NCBI RefSeq assembly: GCF_004359615.1
Contig: NZ_SCWA01000002.1
Coordinates: forward strand, 103,319 to 167,318
Direction of reading: 5' to 3'
DNA length: 64,000 nucleotides
DNA from: Macrococcus brunensis
Lineage (GTDB): Bacteria; Bacillota; Bacilli; Staphylococcales; Staphylococcaceae
In this document: one piece after another, positions 9,563 to 18,335 of the stretch
Layout of the letters: every line of letters begins with the position of its first letter
Numbering within the stretch: position 1 is the first letter of the stretch
Notes under the pieces: model-generated
What the model was told of the DNA's origin: nothing
Database searches by the model: none
Seen by the model: only the letters and a program-made list of their open reading frames with translations
Made by a program: the position numbers and the translations under genes

Positions 9563-10753
9563 TTAACGGTTTAAGCGCTCCTGTTTAACGTGCTTAGAAG
9601 CCATCAGCAGTAAACCGACTGCGATAGAAAGACTCAGCATACTGGACCCACCGTAGCTTAAGAACGGGAGAGGCACCCCTGTCAATGGAATGAGCCCCAC
9701 TACACCACCCAGATTGATAAAAGTCTGTATCCCGATATAACTTGCCACACCAATACAGATCAGGCGATAGAACATGGATGTTGCAAGTGCTGCATACATA
9801 AACCCTTTATAAACGATAAAGAACAGGAGTGAAATAATGATAATAACACCCACTAATCCGAGTTCCTCCGAAATAACCGCAAAGATGAAATCGGTATGCG
9901 GTTCAGGCAAGTAACCAAGCTTCATAATACCGTTACCGAGACCACGGCCGAATAAGCCACCATTACCGATTGCCATCAGAGAATTGGAGAGATGATAACC
10001 AATACCACTCTCATCTTTAAAAGGATTCTTCAGTACTTCGAAACGCGCGACCTGGTGAGGAGATAAGAGACTGCCGTTAGCCACTAAGTTGTAAAGAAGA
10101 GAAACGCAGGCAACCCCAAAAATGACTGCAGCCGTTTTTAACATCGTATAGAAAGCAATTCCTGAGTACATCAAAATACTGATGATAATCATAAATATCA
10201 GGAGCGTTGATCCCATATCCGGCTGAAGCATGACAAGACCTGAACAGAAACCTATCAGAATAATAGGCGCTACCAGATCCAGGCTCATCTGATTTAGATT
10301 TTTCTTTTTATCATAAATATAAGCTAAATAGATGATCGTGACGATCTTCAGAAATTCAGCTGGCTGTATCATCATAATACCCGTATTCAGCCAGCTCTTC
10401 GAACCATTGACTTCTGTACCGAAAAGCATCGTCGCGATCAGAAGAATCAGTACACCGATGATTGAACTTTGCTGGACACGCTTATTTTTAATGATATTGA
10501 TATGCATAAAGTAAGTCATAAAGAAGACGATGCCGAAACTTAAGATAATTGCAAACAGCTGTCTTTTGTAAAAGTAAGTTGAACTGACAGCCCCTGCACC
10601 AGACAGCATCCCACGAGGACCGCCAACCATACTTGCGCTATAAATCATGACGAGACCGATTGTACATAAAACGATGTAGATAATCAAAAGCGAAAAATCA
10701 ACATACTTGGAATAATCTTTTATGTATTTAAAGAACCTTCTTAACTGATTCAC
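9563..10753 (-). CDS. ftsW: FtsW/RodA/SpoVE-family peptidoglycan glycosyltransferase
   Basis: A 396-residue SEDS protein with about ten membrane helices that polymerises lipid II at the septum with a partner class B PBP. Conserved SEDS stretches are visible: QPDMGSTLL, the loop PEPHTDFIFAVISEELG with its catalytic-region Asp, and the C-terminal PLPFLSYGGSS. The start is a GTG at 10753 with only a weak GA-rich ribosome site. Position between ylaN and pycA is the conserved Bacillus/Staphylococcus ftsW location, favouring FtsW over RodA. Confidence 0.92.
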   Translation of the reverse strand: MNQLRRFFKYIKDYSKYVDFSLLIIYIVLCTIGLVMIYSASMVGGPRGMLSGAGAVSSTYFYKRQLFAIILSFGIVFFMTYFMHINIIKNKRVQQSSIIGVLILLIATMLFGTEVNGSKSWLNTGIMMIQPAEFLKIVTIIYLAYIYDKKKNLNQMSLDLVAPIILIGFCSGLVMLQPDMGSTLLIFMIIISILMYSGIAFYTMLKTAAVIFGVACVSLLYNLVANGSLLSPHQVARFEVLKNPFKDESGIGYHLSNSLMAIGNGGLFGRGLGNGIMKLGYLPEPHTDFIFAVISEELGLVGVIIIISLLFFIVYKGFMYAALATSMFYRLICIGVASYIGIQTFINLGGVVGLIPLTGVPLPFLSYGGSSMLSLSIAVGLLLMASKHVKQERLNR

Positions 10754-10798
10754 AACTCAACCACTCAATTCTAATAAAAATAGTCTAAAGCACCTGCT

Positions 10799-11077
10799 CT
10801 AGACGTTGGTAAATGCATCATGTAACTTGGAAAGTTCTTTTTCCAGGCCGGATAACAGAGTTTTTCCAAATTCTCTATCTATTAATCCAATCTTCGCGGC
10901 AAACTCCACTTCTTTACTCAGACCATACATCTGCGTATCGAGGACTTCTTCGTAAAGCGGACATTGGGGCATCGTTAAGTTATCCATCTGAACTTTAATC
11001 AGCTGCAGTATTTTTTCTGCATCCTGATTAAGCTGGTCATATGCCTGTTGTTTGTAATCGACTGGTTCCATAGACAT
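10799..11077 (-). CDS. ylaN: YlaN family protein (UPF0358)
   Basis: A 92-residue soluble, mostly helical protein. The run [19 protein letters not shown] is nearly invariant in the YlaN/UPF0358 family. YlaN is essential or iron-linked in some Firmicutes and has been connected to Fur and iron homeostasis in S. aureus; nothing in the sequence itself shows the function. It is directly upstream of ftsW in the same direction. The ATG at 11077 follows AAGGGG; a second ATG two codons later is possible. Confidence 0.9.
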   Translation of the reverse strand: MSMEPVDYKQQAYDQLNQDAEKILQLIKVQMDNLTMPQCPLYEEVLDTQMYGLSKEVEFAAKIGLIDREFGKTLLSGLEKELSKLHDAFTNV

Positions 11078-11190
11078 ACACCCCTTTTTCTTCTATACTT
11101 TAAAAGTTTATAGTAGCCCTGTATAAAAATCAAGCAAAAGTACATGACGGACGGGGCTTGTGATAGAATTATATCAAAGGAGTGAGGGAC

Positions 11191-11670
11191 TTGATTATAC
11201 AAATACAAGGGAATGTTAAATTTAAAATCACGCTTGATCCATCGACGTGGATTTTTGATGATCGTAAAATTACGATTGAAGAGATGGAAGCAGGTAAAAC
11301 GACAGGCGTTGAGCCTATTTTATTCAAAGATAACAAAGCCTGGAACCGTGATATATTAGAAGGCGGCGCAAAACCACCGACATTAAATTCAGAGAAAAAG
11401 TTCAAGAAACAGCAGCTGCTTGAAAGTACATATGTCATCAATCTGGCGCCTTTTTTCGCGATTACAGAACCGAATGCAGATGCTAAAGTTATCAGATTAT
11501 CGAATGGCAGTGAACACGAAGATATTAAGCTTGCCGACGTCGACAAGCTGTTCTTCCAGTTTTCTAAGAATGGTAAACGTCTTTATGAAGACGGTATGGT
11601 CGATGCCTTCATCTATGACAGTGAATATCGTCAGAAGATTGAGCATGTCAATGCAATTGAAGTGATATAA
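11191..11670 (+). CDS. Conserved hypothetical protein, YlaL-like (sometimes labelled peptidyl-prolyl isomerase)
   Basis: A 159-residue soluble protein with a beta-rich N-terminus (IIQIQGNVKFKITLDPSTWIFDD) and no signal peptide or membrane segment. I recall similar Firmicutes proteins at this locus, often loosely called peptidyl-prolyl cis-trans isomerase, but I see no FKBP, cyclophilin or parvulin motif to support an enzyme activity. The TTG at 11191 lies eight bases after AAAGGAG; the upstream GTG at 11182 overlaps that ribosome site. It is divergent from ylaN and ends in a strong terminator. Confidence 0.65.
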   Translation: MIIQIQGNVKFKITLDPSTWIFDDRKITIEEMEAGKTTGVEPILFKDNKAWNRDILEGGAKPPTLNSEKKFKKQQLLESTYVINLAPFFAITEPNADAKVIRLSNGSEHEDIKLADVDKLFFQFSKNGKRLYEDGMVDAFIYDSEYRQKIEHVNAIEVI

Positions 11671-11676
11671 GATACG

Positions 11677-11709
11677 AGTGATGAACGGAATTGTTCATCA
11701 CTTTTTTTA
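11677..11709 (+). terminator. Intrinsic terminator of the YlaL-like gene
   Basis: AGTGATGAAC-ggaatt-GTTCATCACT gives a ten-base-pair stem with a six-base loop followed by seven T residues, seven bases after the stop codon. Confidence 0.93.
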
Positions 11710-11718
11710 TTTTAGCTG

Positions 11719-11943
11719 GGTTATGAGCGATAAATCATTATTATCAACGGTAATTCACTGAATTTATCAGCCTGAACCTAGTTACCAGCGATAAATCGCC
11801 ATTATCAACGGTAACCCACTAATCTCATCCGCCTGCTCCTAGTTACCAGCGATAAATTGTCGTTATCAACGGTAACTCACCAATCTCATCCACCTGACCC
11901 TAGTTACCAGCGATAAATCGCCGTTATCAACGGTAACTCACCA
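11719..11943. repeat. Tandem array of four 61-bp palindromic repeats
   Basis: Four units start at 11720, 11781, 11842 and 11903, an exact 61-base spacing. Each carries about 35 bases of the form GTTACC-AGC-GATAA...TTATC-AAC-GGTAAC, which can fold as a hairpin with a 3x3 internal loop, plus about 26 bases of less conserved linker sharing CCTG. Copy 1 is the most degenerate. There is no open reading frame. The array fills the gap between two terminators (11677-11709 and 11970-11996). A related pair lies at 42509-42606. Confidence 0.9.
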
Positions 11944-11969
11944 CACACACCTCTTTCACTCCACAATAA

Positions 11970-11996
11970 AACCCGCACAGATAATCTGTGCGGGTT
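11970..11996. terminator. Terminator downstream of the ylaH-like gene
   Basis: AACCCGCACAGAT/ATCTGTGCGGGTT forms a 13-base-pair stem with a one-base centre; on the minus strand it is followed by TTTTATTG, so it ends the typA-ylaH transcript. Confidence 0.9.
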
Positions 11997-12001
11997 CATT
12001 T

Positions 12002-12328
12002 TTACTGTTTACGTTCATTATGCAGTCTCAGTCGATAAAGACCGAAGACGATAGCTGCCAGTATCAGACTTTCGCCGACTGGCAAAAAGACAGCCAGGAA
12101 TGTCAGTAAGATACAGCCCAGGAAAAGCAGGATATAGATTACAATATTCTGCCACAGCTTCAGTTTACGTGCAAAACCGAGGTGATATACGATGGCGCTT
12201 AAGATAAAGATCGCAATCAACAGCATCCACATACCTTGCTGTGGATGTGTATCCACCTGGAAAAGCTTCGCAAGGAAAGAAAGACGTTCGGACGGATTTG
12301 TGCTGACACCTTTACTTAAGCCGAGCAT
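12002..12328 (-). CDS. ylaH: YlaH-like membrane protein
   Basis: A 108-residue protein with three hydrophobic segments (near residues 34-50, 62-80 and 84-100) and a basic C-terminus. Length, topology and position directly after typA match the YlaH-like family of Bacillus and Staphylococcus, whose function is unknown. The start codon is one base from the typA stop, so it is translationally linked to typA. Confidence 0.8.
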   Translation of the reverse strand: MLGLSKGVSTNPSERLSFLAKLFQVDTHPQQGMWMLLIAIFILSAIVYHLGFARKLKLWQNIVIYILLFLGCILLTFLAVFLPVGESLILAAIVFGLYRLRLHNERKQ

Positions 12329-12329
12329 C

Positions 12330-14174
12330 TTATTCCTCTTCTGCTAAAGCAGCAGCTTTTGCTTTCTTCTGTTCACGTTCACGCTGTGCTTTATCTAAAG
12401 TTTTCTTTCTGAGACGGATAGACTCAGGTGTAACTTCCAGTAATTCATCGTCATTGATGTATTCAAGCGCTTCTTCAAGCGTCATGATTCTTGGTTTTTT
12501 CATTGTTGTTGTCTGTTCTTTAGTCGCTGAACGGATATTGTTCGCTGCTTTTACTTTTGTGATATTAACTGTTAAGTCATTGTCACGAGAGTTTTCACCG
12601 ACAATCATCCCTTCGTATACTTCTGTACCAGGCTCCATGAAGTTAACGCCGCGGTCCTCTAATGCTAAGATTGCATATGTACTTGCAACCCCTTTATCCA
12701 TTGAGACAAGAACCCCATTATGACGGCCACCGATACGACCACGAAGGTACGGACGGTATTCATCAAATGTATGGTTTAAAATACCATAACCACGTGTCAT
12801 AGACATGAATTCAGTACGGTAACCGATTAAGCCACGTGCAGGCACGTTGAAGATCAGACGAGTCTGACCGTTAGACGTGCTCATATCGACCATTTCACCT
12901 TTACGTGTTCCAAGTGACTCGATGACTGAACCTGTATTCTCTTCAGGTACGTCAATCTGTACACGTTCATAAGGCTCATATTTTTTGCCTTCGATTTCTT
13001 TGATGATGACTTCTGGTTTAGAGACTTGAAGTTCAAAGCCTTCACGACGCATGTTCTCGATCAGGATAGATAAGTGAAGTTCACCACGACCTGATACTGT
13101 CCATGAATCCGGCCCAACTGATTCAACGCGTAATGATACGTCTGTTTCAAGCTGAGATTCTAAACGGTCCTGAATATTACGAGCCGTTACGAACTTACCC
13201 TCTTTACCAGCGAATGGTGAGTTATTCACTGAGAAAGTCATCTGTAATGTCGGTTCATCGATACGTAAAACTGGTAATGCCTCCTGGTGATCAACAGGTG
13301 TCACTGTTTCACCTACGTTGATGTCTTCCATACCAGAAACGGCAATTAAGTCACCTGGGTATGCTTTTTCGATTTCGACACGTGATAAGCCGAAGAAACC
13401 GAAAATTTTCGTCACACGGAAGTTTTTCACTGTACCGTCAATCTTGATTAACGCAACTTGCTGACCGACTTCCATCGTACCACGGAAGACACGTCCGATA
13501 CCGATACGCCCTACATAGTCATTGTAATCAAGTAAAGCTGTCTGGAACTGAAGCGGTTCGTCACGGTTATCGATCGGTGCCGGAACATATTCAAGAATTG
13601 TTTCATATAAGCACTGCATGTTCTCATCTTGTGTGCTTGCATCAAGACTTGCTGTACCGTTGATTGCACTCGCATAAACAACCGGGAATTCCAGCTGGTC
13701 ATCATTGGCATCAAGTTCGATAAATAAATCATATACTTCATCAAGAACTGCTTCTGGACGCGCAGATGGTTTGTCAATCTTATTAACAACAACAACTGGC
13801 TTCAGATTTTGTTCAAGCGCTTTTTTCAGTACGAAACGAGTCTGTGGCATTGTACCTTCGTAAGCATCTACAACAAGAACTACACCGTCTACCATTTTCA
13901 TGATACGTTCTACTTCCCCACCGAAATCGGCGTGGCCTGGAGTATCCAGGATATTGATACGTGTTCCTTTATAGTCAATAGCTGTATTCTTCGCTAAAAT
14001 CGTGATTCCACGTTCTTTTTCAAGCGCGTTAGAATCCATTGCACGTTCTTCAACATGTTCATTTGCACGGAAAATACCTGATTGTTTTAATAATTCGTCT
14101 ACTAATGTTGTTTTACCATGGTCAACGTGGGCGATGATGGCAATGTTACGCACATCTTCTCTGTAATTTGTCAT
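12330..14174 (-). CDS. typA: Translational GTPase TypA/BipA
   Basis: A 614-residue ribosome-binding GTPase of the EF-G-like family involved in 50S assembly and stress adaptation. G motifs are visible: G1 [10 protein letters not shown], the switch I region ERGITI, G3 [11 protein letters not shown], and G4 NKIDKP. The family C-terminal [17 protein letters not shown] stretch is present, followed by a charged Lys/Arg/Ala-rich tail. It is divergent from the small YlaF gene and followed by ylaH. Confidence 0.97.
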   Translation of the reverse strand: MTNYREDVRNIAIIAHVDHGKTTLVDELLKQSGIFRANEHVEERAMDSNALEKERGITILAKNTAIDYKGTRINILDTPGHADFGGEVERIMKMVDGVVLVVDAYEGTMPQTRFVLKKALEQNLKPVVVVNKIDKPSARPEAVLDEVYDLFIELDANDDQLEFPVVYASAINGTASLDASTQDENMQCLYETILEYVPAPIDNRDEPLQFQTALLDYNDYVGRIGIGRVFRGTMEVGQQVALIKIDGTVKNFRVTKIFGFFGLSRVEIEKAYPGDLIAVSGMEDINVGETVTPVDHQEALPVLRIDEPTLQMTFSVNNSPFAGKEGKFVTARNIQDRLESQLETDVSLRVESVGPDSWTVSGRGELHLSILIENMRREGFELQVSKPEVIIKEIEGKKYEPYERVQIDVPEENTGSVIESLGTRKGEMVDMSTSNGQTRLIFNVPARGLIGYRTEFMSMTRGYGILNHTFDEYRPYLRGRIGGRHNGVLVSMDKGVASTYAILALEDRGVNFMEPGTEVYEGMIVGENSRDNDLTVNITKVKAANNIRSATKEQTTTMKKPRIMTLEEALEYINDDELLEVTPESIRLRKKTLDKAQREREQKKAKAAALAEEE

Positions 14175-14269
14175 GTTATGTCCCTTTCACATCTACAGTT
14201 TATTATGTAACTGTGATATTATAGCATATATCAGAAATTTATACTATATAGCTGTACGAAGGGAATCAT

Positions 14270-14455
14270 ATGAAAAAAAGTAAAGCCATTTTTCTGCTGC
14301 TCGCATTTCTTGCAGTCGTCTGTATGATCGGTATCAGTGCCGGTCTTGCTGAAGGCAGTGTCTTAACAATATTGATCAGCATTATCCTTTTTGTCGTCAT
14401 ACTTGGTTATGGATTTACATTGAAGAAAAAATACCGCGAAAATCACTGGCTGTAA
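14270..14455 (+). CDS. YlaF-like small membrane protein (DUF5325)
   Basis: A 61-residue protein with two hydrophobic segments (residues 7-24 and 30-49) separated by a short Gly/Glu turn and ending KKKYRENHW. Size, topology and divergent placement next to typA match YlaF (DUF5325) in Bacillus. Function is unknown. An AAGGGA ribosome site precedes the ATG, and a strong terminator follows, so it is probably a single-gene transcript. Confidence 0.75.
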   Translation: MKKSKAIFLLLAFLAVVCMIGISAGLAEGSVLTILISIILFVVILGYGFTLKKKYRENHWL

Positions 14456-14497
14456 ATTTTCTTCAAAACCATCCACTTTTATCACTAAAAATGATGA

Positions 14498-14533
14498 AAG
14501 ACCAGCAGTTTATCATAAACTGCTGGTCTTTTA
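14498..14533 (+). terminator. Intrinsic terminator after the YlaF-like gene
   Basis: AAAGACCAGCAGTTTA and its complement TAAACTGCTGGTCTTT form a 16-base-pair stem with a three-base loop, then TTATTTATTTTT. Confidence 0.9.
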
Positions 14534-14607
14534 TTTATTTTTAGCATTTTCTGCGATTTGTCAGTCCTGTCCTTCCATTATAAATTAAGAATGAAAGGAG
14601 AGAGGTC

Positions 14608-15486
14608 ATGATTGTCAAAAAAAGAACTTATCCTGTGCTTGCCCGTCTAGAGGCGCTCCGACATCGTTCTACTTTATCTGAAAATGACTTGCACATGTTA
14701 CAGTCACTCACCCATCAGAAATCAATGGAAGAACAGTTTGAAGCATTTTTAACGCCGGAAGTAATCGCTAAAGTTGATGTCATCTGGCATTATACTTATC
14801 AGGATTATCACCGTAACATTCATTTAAATGTCATTCTAGTCGAATCTGATACGATCCACCTGCTAAAACTAAACACTTATCAGGGCTTACACACTATTAA
14901 ACATCAAGGGATGCTCACAGAGTTTTTTTCCGGCAGAATCCATGAAGACTTAGCACAGCTGATGAGCATCAAACTTGGCCTTCAATATCTGATGGACCGA
15001 ACACTGAACATCGAGATGCGGGCAGTATGTCTCAGTCCTGATTTTGAACTGGATGCGCATAGTCAGAACAGAATGATTCTGACAGCAGAAACACTACCTG
15101 ACTATTTGACTCAGATGACGACATCTAAAATAAACTTAAGCTATTCTGCTATACAGTTTGCTGAAACGACGGATGTACCTTACAAAGTAGCCGCGAGCAT
15201 TAAAAACGGACTTCGCTGTCCTCATTGTGAACAACTATCAGAATTTAATTTTCACCATCATCTCATCCTTTGTCTGAAGTGCCGTGAAATTTCTCAGCTT
15301 GAGCAGGCATTTATAAGAGCTGCACATGAATACATGTCCCTCTATCCTGAAAATAGACTGACAAAGGATATTATGTATAAATGGTGCAACAAAAAAATAC
15401 CTGCTGCAAAAGTGGCTTCTCTGTTAAAGAAGCACTTTAAGACAGCAGGTAAAACGAAAGGCACTTATTATCTGTTAGAGAATTGA
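14608..15486 (+). CDS. NERD-like domain protein with C-terminal zinc ribbon
   Basis: A 292-residue soluble protein. The N-terminal half (SMEEQFEAFL then HLNVILVESDTIHLLKLN) has the layout of the nuclease-related NERD domain of Firmicutes proteins. A Cys4 zinc ribbon follows: CPHCEQ near residue 205 and CLKCRE near residue 223. The C-terminus ends with a basic winged-helix-like region (ASLLKKHFKTAGKTKGTYYLL). No nuclease activity can be claimed from sequence alone. The 3' end overlaps the convergent suhB 3' end by 19 bases. Ribosome site AAAGGAGAGAGG precedes the ATG. Confidence 0.6.
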   Translation: MIVKKRTYPVLARLEALRHRSTLSENDLHMLQSLTHQKSMEEQFEAFLTPEVIAKVDVIWHYTYQDYHRNIHLNVILVESDTIHLLKLNTYQGLHTIKHQGMLTEFFSGRIHEDLAQLMSIKLGLQYLMDRTLNIEMRAVCLSPDFELDAHSQNRMILTAETLPDYLTQMTTSKINLSYSAIQFAETTDVPYKVAASIKNGLRCPHCEQLSEFNFHHHLILCLKCREISQLEQAFIRAAHEYMSLYPENRLTKDIMYKWCNKKIPAAKVASLLKKHFKTAGKTKGTYYLLEN

Positions 15487-16289
15487 CCTTGATGAATTTC
15501 ACTTAAACGGGAACGGTATGGTCCTAAATAATCATTAAGCAGTTCCTGGTGCAGACCTGGATTTGCAACAAGTATAGAATTGGAATGCAGCGGATCAAGC
15601 TTCTCGCCTAACTGGTTAGATACAACTGCGCCCACTTCTTCAGCGATTATCAGACCACCGCTGAAGTCCCAGGGGTGTAGTCTAAGTGTAATGTAACTAT
15701 CAATAATACCTAGTGCAACATAGGCAAAATCAAGTGCTGCTGAGCCGTAACTACGGGAGCTGCGTGCTGCTTGCACAATCGGTACATACATATCTCGTGT
15801 CCGCTCTTTTGTCAGCCAGTTCGGATTCATGGAGATAATGGATGTGACAAGCTTTGTATCTTTTAGTGCAGGTAGTTGCTGATCATTTAAGTATGCACCG
15901 TGACCCGCTTCAGCATGATAAAGTTTATCGTTCATCACATCATAGATGACGCCTGCATATTTTTCACCGTTATAAAAAATACCGATGGAAATTGCGAAAT
16001 TCTGCTGCTGATGAACAAAATTCAGTGTGCCATCAATTGGATCGATCACCCAGAGATACCCTTCCGTATCCGTCACATCCTGGCCATGGCCTTCTTCACC
16101 GATGATGCGATGATCCGGATATTGTTCATTGATCTGTGAGACCAGAAAAGCTTCTGTCGCTTTATCCATATTGGTCACTAAATCGTTAGGATTGGATTTT
16201 GTTTCTATAATAAGTTCCTGAGACAGTTCTTCTCGTATTCTCTGTCCTGCAAGAAGCGCGATTGACTTTGCGAATTGATAAATTGACAT
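15468..16289 (-). CDS. suhB: Inositol monophosphatase family protein
   Basis: A 273-residue Mg-dependent phosphatase of the IMPase/SuhB fold. Metal-binding motifs are visible: IGEEGHG, then WVIDPIDGTLNFVH, and the C-terminal WDFSGGLIIAEEVGA. The substrate (inositol phosphate, NADP or another sugar phosphate) cannot be told from the sequence. The ATG at 16289 lies eight bases after AAGGAGGAACG; the longer open frame begins 16 codons upstream with no better site. It overlaps the convergent NERD-like gene by 19 bases. Confidence 0.88.
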   Translation of the reverse strand: MSIYQFAKSIALLAGQRIREELSQELIIETKSNPNDLVTNMDKATEAFLVSQINEQYPDHRIIGEEGHGQDVTDTEGYLWVIDPIDGTLNFVHQQQNFAISIGIFYNGEKYAGVIYDVMNDKLYHAEAGHGAYLNDQQLPALKDTKLVTSIISMNPNWLTKERTRDMYVPIVQAARSSRSYGSAALDFAYVALGIIDSYITLRLHPWDFSGGLIIAEEVGAVVSNQLGEKLDPLHSNSILVANPGLHQELLNDYLGPYRSRLSEIHQGQFSNR

Positions 16290-16374
16290 AAGCGTTCCTC
16301 CTTGATTTAATTCTATTATACATGAGTCACCATTCAATCAAAATTAATTGGTTTAACAAAAGTAGGAGGACAAG

Positions 16375-16965
16375 ATGTATCACTTTACAAAAAAAGACTT
16401 CAACGTTTTTGAAATAGACGGTCTTGAAAATCGAATGGCCGCCCTCATTGAAACTACTCGCCCGAAACTTGAAAATCTAGGTGAGTATTTCAGTGATTTC
16501 TTAACAGCCCATACAGGAGAAACTTACTATCCACATGTAGCCAAACATTTAAGACGAACAACAAATCCACCCAATGACACGTGGGTCGCTTTTTCAACTC
16601 ATAAACGCGGCTATAAAATGCTGCCTCATTTCCAGATAGGCTTATTCGGATCCCATGTCTTTGTTTTATATGGCATCATCTATGAATCACCTGAGAAAGA
16701 TAAAACAGCAGAAACATTCCTGAAAAAAGAAAAGACAATACTTGCTCTGGAAGACTTCATCATGAAGCGAGACCATATGAAAGAAGCAAGTGAAGTCATA
16801 GAAGAAGAAGCACTTCATAACAATATTCTTCGTCTTAAAAATGTCAAAAAAGGTGAGCTTCTTTTCGGTAAAATATACGAGCCTGGACATCCGGCTTTAA
16901 AATCTGACAAAGTATTTCTGAAAGAAGTAGAAGATACTTTCTTGAAGCTGATAGAACTCACATAA
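16375..16965 (+). CDS. yktB: UPF0637/DUF1054 family protein (YktB)
   Basis: A 196-residue soluble protein with the family-typical start MYHFTKKDFNVFEIDGL and the central stretch THKRGYKMLPHFQIGLF, which identify the YktB/UPF0637 family. Function is unknown. It is divergent from suhB, has an AGGAGG-type ribosome site (taggaggacaag) and ends in a terminator shared with the convergent membrane-protein gene. Confidence 0.88.
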   Translation: MYHFTKKDFNVFEIDGLENRMAALIETTRPKLENLGEYFSDFLTAHTGETYYPHVAKHLRRTTNPPNDTWVAFSTHKRGYKMLPHFQIGLFGSHVFVLYGIIYESPEKDKTAETFLKKEKTILALEDFIMKRDHMKEASEVIEEEALHNNILRLKNVKKGELLFGKIYEPGHPALKSDKVFLKEVEDTFLKLIELT

Positions 16966-16982
16966 CTCACTTCCCTCAATTT

Positions 16983-17017
16983 AAAAAGTCTCTGACCTAA
17001 TCAGTCAGAGACTTTTT
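16983..17017. terminator. Bidirectional terminator between yktB and a membrane protein gene
   Basis: AAAAAGTCTCTGAC and GTCAGAGACTTTTT form a 14-base-pair stem with a seven-base loop. The stop codon of the minus-strand gene (16997-16999) is inside the loop. Confidence 0.92.
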
Positions 17018-17413
17018 CATATTCACTACGATGAGTACTCCGATTAAAAGAACTGGTACAATCACTAGCGGAAGAGAGATGACGATTGCAACCACAAGCA
17101 AAATATTTAACAGACTTTTTCGTATTACATTCAATGCTGTTATAAGTACAGCTGCTAAACTCACCAGCCAGATGCTCAGGCCAAGTACCGCCCTTCGCAT
17201 AACACTGACCGTCATTTCGTAATTAAAAATCAGCAGCATGCCTTGTGAATAAGAGATTCGTTCTTCTTGTATCATTTCTCTGATACGGTGATTCCAGCCG
17301 CCTGTAAACTCATTGATAAAACCAGGGTCAAAAGTCAGAATCATTATTTTAAGCGGGAAGAGCATAACCGCTCCAGTAATGATAAGTGAAATAACCAATA
17401 AGATTTTCTTCAT
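16997..17413 (-). CDS. Hypothetical multispanning membrane protein
   Basis: A 138-residue protein with an N-terminal hydrophobic segment (residues 3-28), a hydrophilic Trp/Arg/Glu-containing outer loop, and two further segments (residues 72-95 and 102-131). I do not recognise a family. It follows the AuxB-like gene in the same direction, separated by a terminator hairpin, and its end is embedded in the yktB terminator. Confidence 0.6.
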   Translation of the reverse strand: MKKILLVISLIITGAVMLFPLKIMILTFDPGFINEFTGGWNHRIREMIQEERISYSQGMLLIFNYEMTVSVMRRAVLGLSIWLVSLAAVLITALNVIRKSLLNILLVVAIVISLPLVIVPVLLIGVLIVVNMKKSLTD

Positions 17414-17421
17414 ACTTACAA

Positions 17422-17445
17422 AAAAAGAGCTTTTCAGCTCTTTTT
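17422..17445 (-). terminator. Intrinsic terminator of the AuxB-like gene
   Basis: AAAAAGAGCT-tttc-AGCTCTTTTT forms a ten-base-pair stem. It lies between the AuxB-like stop and the next gene and provides a T run on the minus strand. Confidence 0.8.
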
Positions 17446-18262
17446 AGTCATTGTTGTTCATACGGTTATTGTAGTTCTGGCGACGCTCTTCTGTCGCATC
17501 AACTGTTTTGTCGACGTACTTCACGCGGTCACCCTCTGAACGGTGATAAGTTACAGTATCGTCTGTATCAACAGGTGTTGTTTCAACAGTACGCTCTTCT
17601 GTCACAACTGTTTCCTGAGGACGCTCAACTTCTTCCGTACGGTCTACATACACACCTTCACGTTCTGTACGATCAATGTCGTTATAACGATCACGTTCGA
17701 TGTCAGCGTCACGGTCTACATAGACAGGTGCTGCCTCGCGCTCACGGTCATAAGACACTGTTTCATGATCGTGATAATAGTCTTCGTTGCGGATGACTTT
17801 ATCCTTACGTGCAAACAGCAGAATTGCTGCGATGAAGAAGAATAAAGGAATCCAGAATAAAGCGATTGTCACGAATAAAGGCGCAGTCAGTAATCCAGCA
17901 AGTAATAACATAACCCCTGCTAAAATACGTTTTTTCATTGATAATAATCCAATGAGACCTAAAATAAGAGGTAACGCTAAGTAAGCCATGATGCCCCAGG
18001 CAATTTTCATGATGTAGCTGACAAACTCAGGTACTGTCATGTTATTCTGAGCCATCAAATCACGGAAATCTGATAGCTGAGGGTTTTCACTCAACTGACG
18101 TTCCATCTCATTCATAAAGTTCGGATCATTACCAGATACAAGTAATGAATAAAGACCGAGTCCTAATAATCCGAGCAGTGATAACCAGCCTAACCATCCA
18201 AAGATTTTCTCCGGAATTCTGCTGACAGGTTTCACTGTCTGTGTATACTCTCTTCTCGCCAT
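17444..18262 (-). CDS. auxB: DUF4064-like membrane protein, candidate AuxB
   Basis: A 272-residue protein with one N-terminal membrane segment (residues 21-43), an extracellular stretch rich in Asn/Glu/Met, three more segments (near residues 84-105, 109-126 and 130-150) and a highly charged C-terminal tail full of DRD/ERE/VDRT repeats (residues 150-272). The topology fits DUF4064. In S. aureus, the gene following potD is auxB, which modulates beta-lactam resistance through lipoteichoic acid; this gene occupies that position. The link is by synteny and topology, not alignment. Confidence 0.6.
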   Translation of the reverse strand: MARREYTQTVKPVSRIPEKIFGWLGWLSLLGLLGLGLYSLLVSGNDPNFMNEMERQLSENPQLSDFRDLMAQNNMTVPEFVSYIMKIAWGIMAYLALPLILGLIGLLSMKKRILAGVMLLLAGLLTAPLFVTIALFWIPLFFFIAAILLFARKDKVIRNEDYYHDHETVSYDREREAAPVYVDRDADIERDRYNDIDRTEREGVYVDRTEEVERPQETVVTEERTVETTPVDTDDTVTYHRSEGDRVKYVDKTVDATEERRQNYNNRMNNND

Positions 18263-18335
18263 ATTTTCATCTCCTTAACTGTATTTAATATTTCAATACC
18301 CTCATGAAGCAATGATAATCATATAAAATTGCAGA

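Noticed and set aside
11169..11546. Minus-strand ORF opposite the YlaL-like gene
   Set aside because: It lacks a ribosome site and covers a better supported gene on the plus strand.
11719..11943. CRISPR-like array (35-base repeats, 26-base spacers)
   Set aside because: The linkers resemble one another, the repeats are themselves strong palindromes with degenerate copies, only four units exist, and no cas gene is nearby.
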